A DNA stretch of 64,000 nucleotides from contig RGUL01000003.1 of the NCBI GenBank assembly GCA_010027845.1, positions 1 to 64,000 on the forward strand. Reading direction: 5' to 3'. The notes under the pieces were generated by a model. The model was not told the origin of the DNA. It was given only the letters and a program-made list of their open reading frames with translations, and made no database searches. Below, in pieces: positions 60,853 to 64,000 of the stretch. Origin of the DNA: Gammaproteobacteria bacterium (lineage in GTDB: Bacteria; Pseudomonadota; Gammaproteobacteria; Steroidobacterales; Steroidobacteraceae). Position numbers and translations under genes: made by a program. Positions within the stretch are counted from its first letter, which is position 1. Every line of letters begins with the position of its first letter.

Positions 60853-61452
60853 ATGAAGCACGCTCCCTCGCTCGCCCGGTTGATTGATGCGCTGCGCACC
60901 TTGCCGGGCGTTGGCCCGAAGACGGCGCAGCGGATGGCGTTCCATCTTTTGCAGGACGGTCGCGAGGGCGCGCGTGTGTTGGTCGATGCGCTCGGTGGCG
61001 CGCTCGATCGCGTCACGCGTTGCAGTCGCTGTCGCATGTACACCGAGACGCCGCTTTGCAGCATCTGTAGCGCGACGCAACGCGATGCGACTCTACTGTG
61101 CGTCGTGGAGTCGCCCGCCGACGTGGTCGCGATCGAGCAGTCCGGTGGCTATCGCGGGCGCTATTTCGTGCTGCTCGGTCATCTGTCTCCGCTTGACGGC
61201 ATCGGTCCCGAGCAGCTCGGGATCCGCGAGCTGGAATCTTTGCTCGAGGGCGGCGAGGTACAGGAATTGATTTTGGCCACCAACCCGACGGTCGAGGGCG
61301 AGGCTACGGCACATTTTTTATCGGAACTCGCGCGGGCTCGAAATTTGCGTGCCACGCGCATTGCGCACGGCGTACCCATCGGCGGCGAACTGGAATACAT
61401 CGACGGCGGCACCTTGGCGCACGCGCTCGCGGGTCGTCACTCCCTCATCTGA
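60853..61452 (+). CDS. recR: Recombination protein RecR
   Basis: '[24 protein letters not shown]', zinc motif '[16 protein letters not shown]', Toprim. Confidence 0.98.
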   Translation: MKHAPSLARLIDALRTLPGVGPKTAQRMAFHLLQDGREGARVLVDALGGALDRVTRCSRCRMYTETPLCSICSATQRDATLLCVVESPADVVAIEQSGGYRGRYFVLLGHLSPLDGIGPEQLGIRELESLLEGGEVQELILATNPTVEGEATAHFLSELARARNLRATRIAHGVPIGGELEYIDGGTLAHALAGRHSLI

Positions 61453-62392
61453 TCGGTCGGCGCGCGGGGTTGCCGCGTTGGCCGGGGCCGCGTTTCTCGC
61501 GTAAGTCTTCAAACAAACGCCGCAGTCGCCGATAACTTTCGTAGCGGCGCGCATCGAGTGTGCCGTTCTCGGCGGCGCTGCGCACGGCGCAACCCGGCTC
61601 ACGCAAATGTTGGCAATCGGCGAAACGGCAAAGCGTCGATAGACGATCGACTTCGGAAAATCCGAGGCTCGATGGTTCGAGTGCGTCGATCGCCGGCGCG
61701 AAATCGCGGACGCCGGGTGAGTCGATGATCGCGCCACCACCCGGCAAATCGTAGCGACACGCGCTCGTGGTGGTGTGACGACCCTCCGCATCGCGATCGA
61801 GTGCACCGGTGGCGATGTCGAGGTTCGGCACTAACGCACCGATCAAAGAAGATTTGCCGACCCCCGATTGACCGACCATCACGCTAACGTGGTCGTCGAG
61901 TTCTGCGCGCAGCGCGGCCAGCGACTCGGGTGTGGTCGCACTGCAAGTGACGCAGCGGTAGCCGGCTTGGCGATACGGGGCGAGCATCGCGTCGGCGTCG
62001 GCTTGTGCTTTGATATCGAGCAGGTCGATTTTATTGAGTGCGATCAGCGCTTCGATACCGAGTGAGGCGGCTGCCGCGACATATCGGTCGGCGACGAAGA
62101 GGTCGGGCGCGGGCGCCGGTGCGATCACGACCACGATCTGCGTCAGATTCGCCACCACCGCCTCGGCACCACCACGCGCCGTCGCGCGTTCGAGGAGGTT
62201 GCTGCGCGGCAGCACTTCCGTGACGTGCACTTCCGCATGCGCCGCATCGTGCTCGCAAGCGACGCGATCGCCGCACACCGCTTGCACGCGTCGGCCGAAC
62301 GGTCTGGCGTCATGCTCGCCGCCCGTCGCGTCTCGCACGCGCAGATGCCGACCGTAGGCCGCGATCACCTCCGCCTCGAATTTCATCAGCAC
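61445..62392 (-). CDS. rsgA: Small ribosomal subunit biogenesis GTPase RsgA
   Basis: '[28 protein letters not shown]', '[15 protein letters not shown]', zinc motif '[16 protein letters not shown]'. Confidence 0.96.
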   Translation of the reverse strand: MLMKFEAEVIAAYGRHLRVRDATGGEHDARPFGRRVQAVCGDRVACEHDAAHAEVHVTEVLPRSNLLERATARGGAEAVVANLTQIVVVIAPAPAPDLFVADRYVAAAASLGIEALIALNKIDLLDIKAQADADAMLAPYRQAGYRCVTCSATTPESLAALRAELDDHVSVMVGQSGVGKSSLIGALVPNLDIATGALDRDAEGRHTTTSACRYDLPGGGAIIDSPGVRDFAPAIDALEPSSLGFSEVDRLSTLCRFADCQHLREPGCAVRSAAENGTLDARRYESYRRLRRLFEDLREKRGPGQRGNPARRPIR

Positions 62393-62488
62393 GACGCTTC
62401 GGTGCTCGCTGTCGACATCGGGCGATCACTCTAGCCTCTGCTAGACTGGCACTCAACGATTTCCCCGTCGCTATCGCCCGGAGTCCAC

Positions 62489-63052
62489 ATGTCGAGTCGC
62501 GATGCGCTCATCTGGATCGATCTCGAAATGACCGGTCTCAAGCCCGACTCCGATCGCATCATCGAGATCGCGACGTTGGTGACGGATGCCGAGTTGCGGT
62601 TGGTTGCCGAAGGGCCGGTGCTCGCCATCCATCAAGACGAGGCGACGCTCGGGCGAATGGACCAGTGGAATCAGCGGCAGCATGGCGGGTCGGGTCTGCT
62701 CGAGCGCGTGCGCGCGAGCGCCGTATCGGAGCAGGCGGCGGAGCAGGCGACGCTCGAATTTTTGGCCCAGTACGTGGCCGCGGGTGCATCACCGATGTGC
62801 GGTAACAGCATCTGCCAAGATCGACGATTCCTCGCCCGATACATGCCGGCACTCGAGGCGTTCTTCCATTACCGCAATCTCGATGTGAGTACGCTCAAAG
62901 AACTCGCGCGGCGCTGGGCGCCCGAGGCCGCAGCGGCATTTTCGAAAGAGGGCGCACATCTCGCGCTCGACGACATTCGCGAATCCGTGCGCGAATTGCA
63001 GTACTACCGTCGCGTGTTGTTCCGCCCCGAATTGAGTGCGAGTTGCGGATGA
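62489..63052 (+). CDS. orn: Oligoribonuclease
   Basis: '[30 protein letters not shown]', '[39 protein letters not shown]'. Confidence 0.98.
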   Translation: MSSRDALIWIDLEMTGLKPDSDRIIEIATLVTDAELRLVAEGPVLAIHQDEATLGRMDQWNQRQHGGSGLLERVRASAVSEQAAEQATLEFLAQYVAAGASPMCGNSICQDRRFLARYMPALEAFFHYRNLDVSTLKELARRWAPEAAAAFSKEGAHLALDDIRESVRELQYYRRVLFRPELSASCG

Positions 63053-64000
63053 TCGATCTGCCCGATTTCTCGGCGGTCGAAGCCGCTGCAGTGCGCTTGC
63101 GCGGTCGCATCGAAGCGACCCCGGTGTTGCGTTCCGACGCCTTCGACGCACGCAGCGGCCGTCGGGTGTTTTTCAAATGCGAGAATCTGCAGGCGGGTGG
63201 TTCGTTCAAGTTACGTGGGGCGACCAATGCCGTGCTGCTGCCGCAGCGCACCGGCTTACGAGCGGTCGCCACCCACTCGTCGGGTAATCACGGTGCGGCA
63301 CTCGCGCGCGCCGCACGCGCGGTGGGTTTACGCTGCATCGTGGTGGTGCCGCGCGATGCGTCGGCGGTGAAACTCGCCGCCATCGAAGCACAGGGTGCCG
63401 AACTCGTGCGCTCGGAGCCGGGGCTCGCGGCACGCGAAGCGGCGCTTGCAGAAGTTTTGCGGGCGATCGACGCTGAGGTCGTACATCCGTTCGACGATGC
63501 ACGCGTAATCGCCGGCCAGGGCACCGCGGCGCTCGAGCTGCTGGGTGTACGCGACGATCTCGACGTGTTGGCGACGCCGGTCGGCGGCGGCGGTTTGCTC
63601 GCCGGTAGTGCGCTCGCCGCGCGAGGAATTGAGTCTAAGTTGCGCGTGATCGGTGTCGAGCCGGCGCTCGCAGACGATGCGGCGCGCTCATTTCACGGCG
63701 GCGTACGGGTCGGGTTGCAGGGTTCGCCTCCCACGATCGCCGACGGCTTGCGCGGCTCGATCGGCGAACGGCCCTATGCTCTGGTGCGCGACTTGGTCGA
63801 CGATATTTTGACGGTGTCGGAGTCAGCCATCGTCGCGGCGATGCGAGCGGTGTTGGAGGACTTCAAAATTTTGATCGAGCCGTCGTCGGCCGTGCCGGTG
63901 GCGGCCTTGCTCGACGGTCGGCTGGCCGCAGCCGGCGAGCGCGTCGGCGTCGTGATTTCGGGCGGCAACGTCGATCTTGCGCAATGCCCGTTTTTGGCGG
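63049..64000 (+). CDS. PLP-dependent threonine/serine dehydratase, truncated at window edge
   Basis: From ATG 63049: [32 protein letters not shown]...'[19 protein letters not shown]', '[13 protein letters not shown]', '[11 protein letters not shown]'. The frame runs off position 64000. Confidence 0.93.
   Translation, partial: MIDLPDFSAVEAAAVRLRGRIEATPVLRSDAFDARSGRRVFFKCENLQAGGSFKLRGATNAVLLPQRTGLRAVATHSSGNHGAALARAARAVGLRCIVVVPRDASAVKLAAIEAQGAELVRSEPGLAAREAALAEVLRAIDAEVVHPFDDARVIAGQGTAALELLGVRDDLDVLATPVGGGGLLAGSALAARGIESKLRVIGVEPALADDAARSFHGGVRVGLQGSPPTIADGLRGSIGERPYALVRDLVDDILTVSESAIVAAMRAVLEDFKILIEPSSAVPVAALLDGRLAAAGERVGVVISGGNVDLAQCPFLA

Overview
The window is a dense, GC-rich chromosomal segment from a gammaproteobacterium; a Xanthomonadales/Steroidobacterales-like lineage is inferred only from gene content and order. 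Most of it is housekeeping DNA. It includes the queG / nnrDE-tsaE-amiC-mutL-miaA-hfq-hflX-hflK-hflC-purA block, rnr-rlmB, rpsF-rpsR-rplI-dnaB-alr, ffh, rpsP-rimM-trmD-rplS, sppA, a sufR-B-C-D-S-U-T cluster, mlaFEDCB facing mlaA, bepA-like/phoH/bcp/gcvR, dapA, tRNA-Ser, 4.5S SRP RNA, dnaX-ybaB-recR, rsgA, orn, and a truncated threonine/serine dehydratase at the right edge. Accessory-looking DNA lies at 1-7457, between the left edge and tRNA-Glu. It carries an OmpR-type response regulator, a PepSY membrane protein, an uncharacterised exported protein, an orphan periplasmic binding protein, prpD/prpB homologs without prpC, and a porin. A second small cargo (reductase plus Rieske oxygenase) sits between purA and tRNA-Leu/rnr. 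No CRISPR array, transposase, integrase, prophage or obvious defence system was seen. The best leads are: (i) a dapA-linked lipoprotein frame that reads through tRNA-Ser and SRP RNA; (ii) several start codons placed 6 nt after a -10-like hexamer, often in minimal divergent promoters; (iii) tail-to-tail overlap at 6 of 7 convergent gene junctions; (iv) a possible sufR operator overlapping the mla promoter; (v) an inverted repeat spanning the dapA start codon; (vi) a radical SAM protein with CX4CX2C spacing; and (vii) the left-edge binding-protein/two-component/porin/PrpDB locus. Everything was read by eye; no search or folding program was run.
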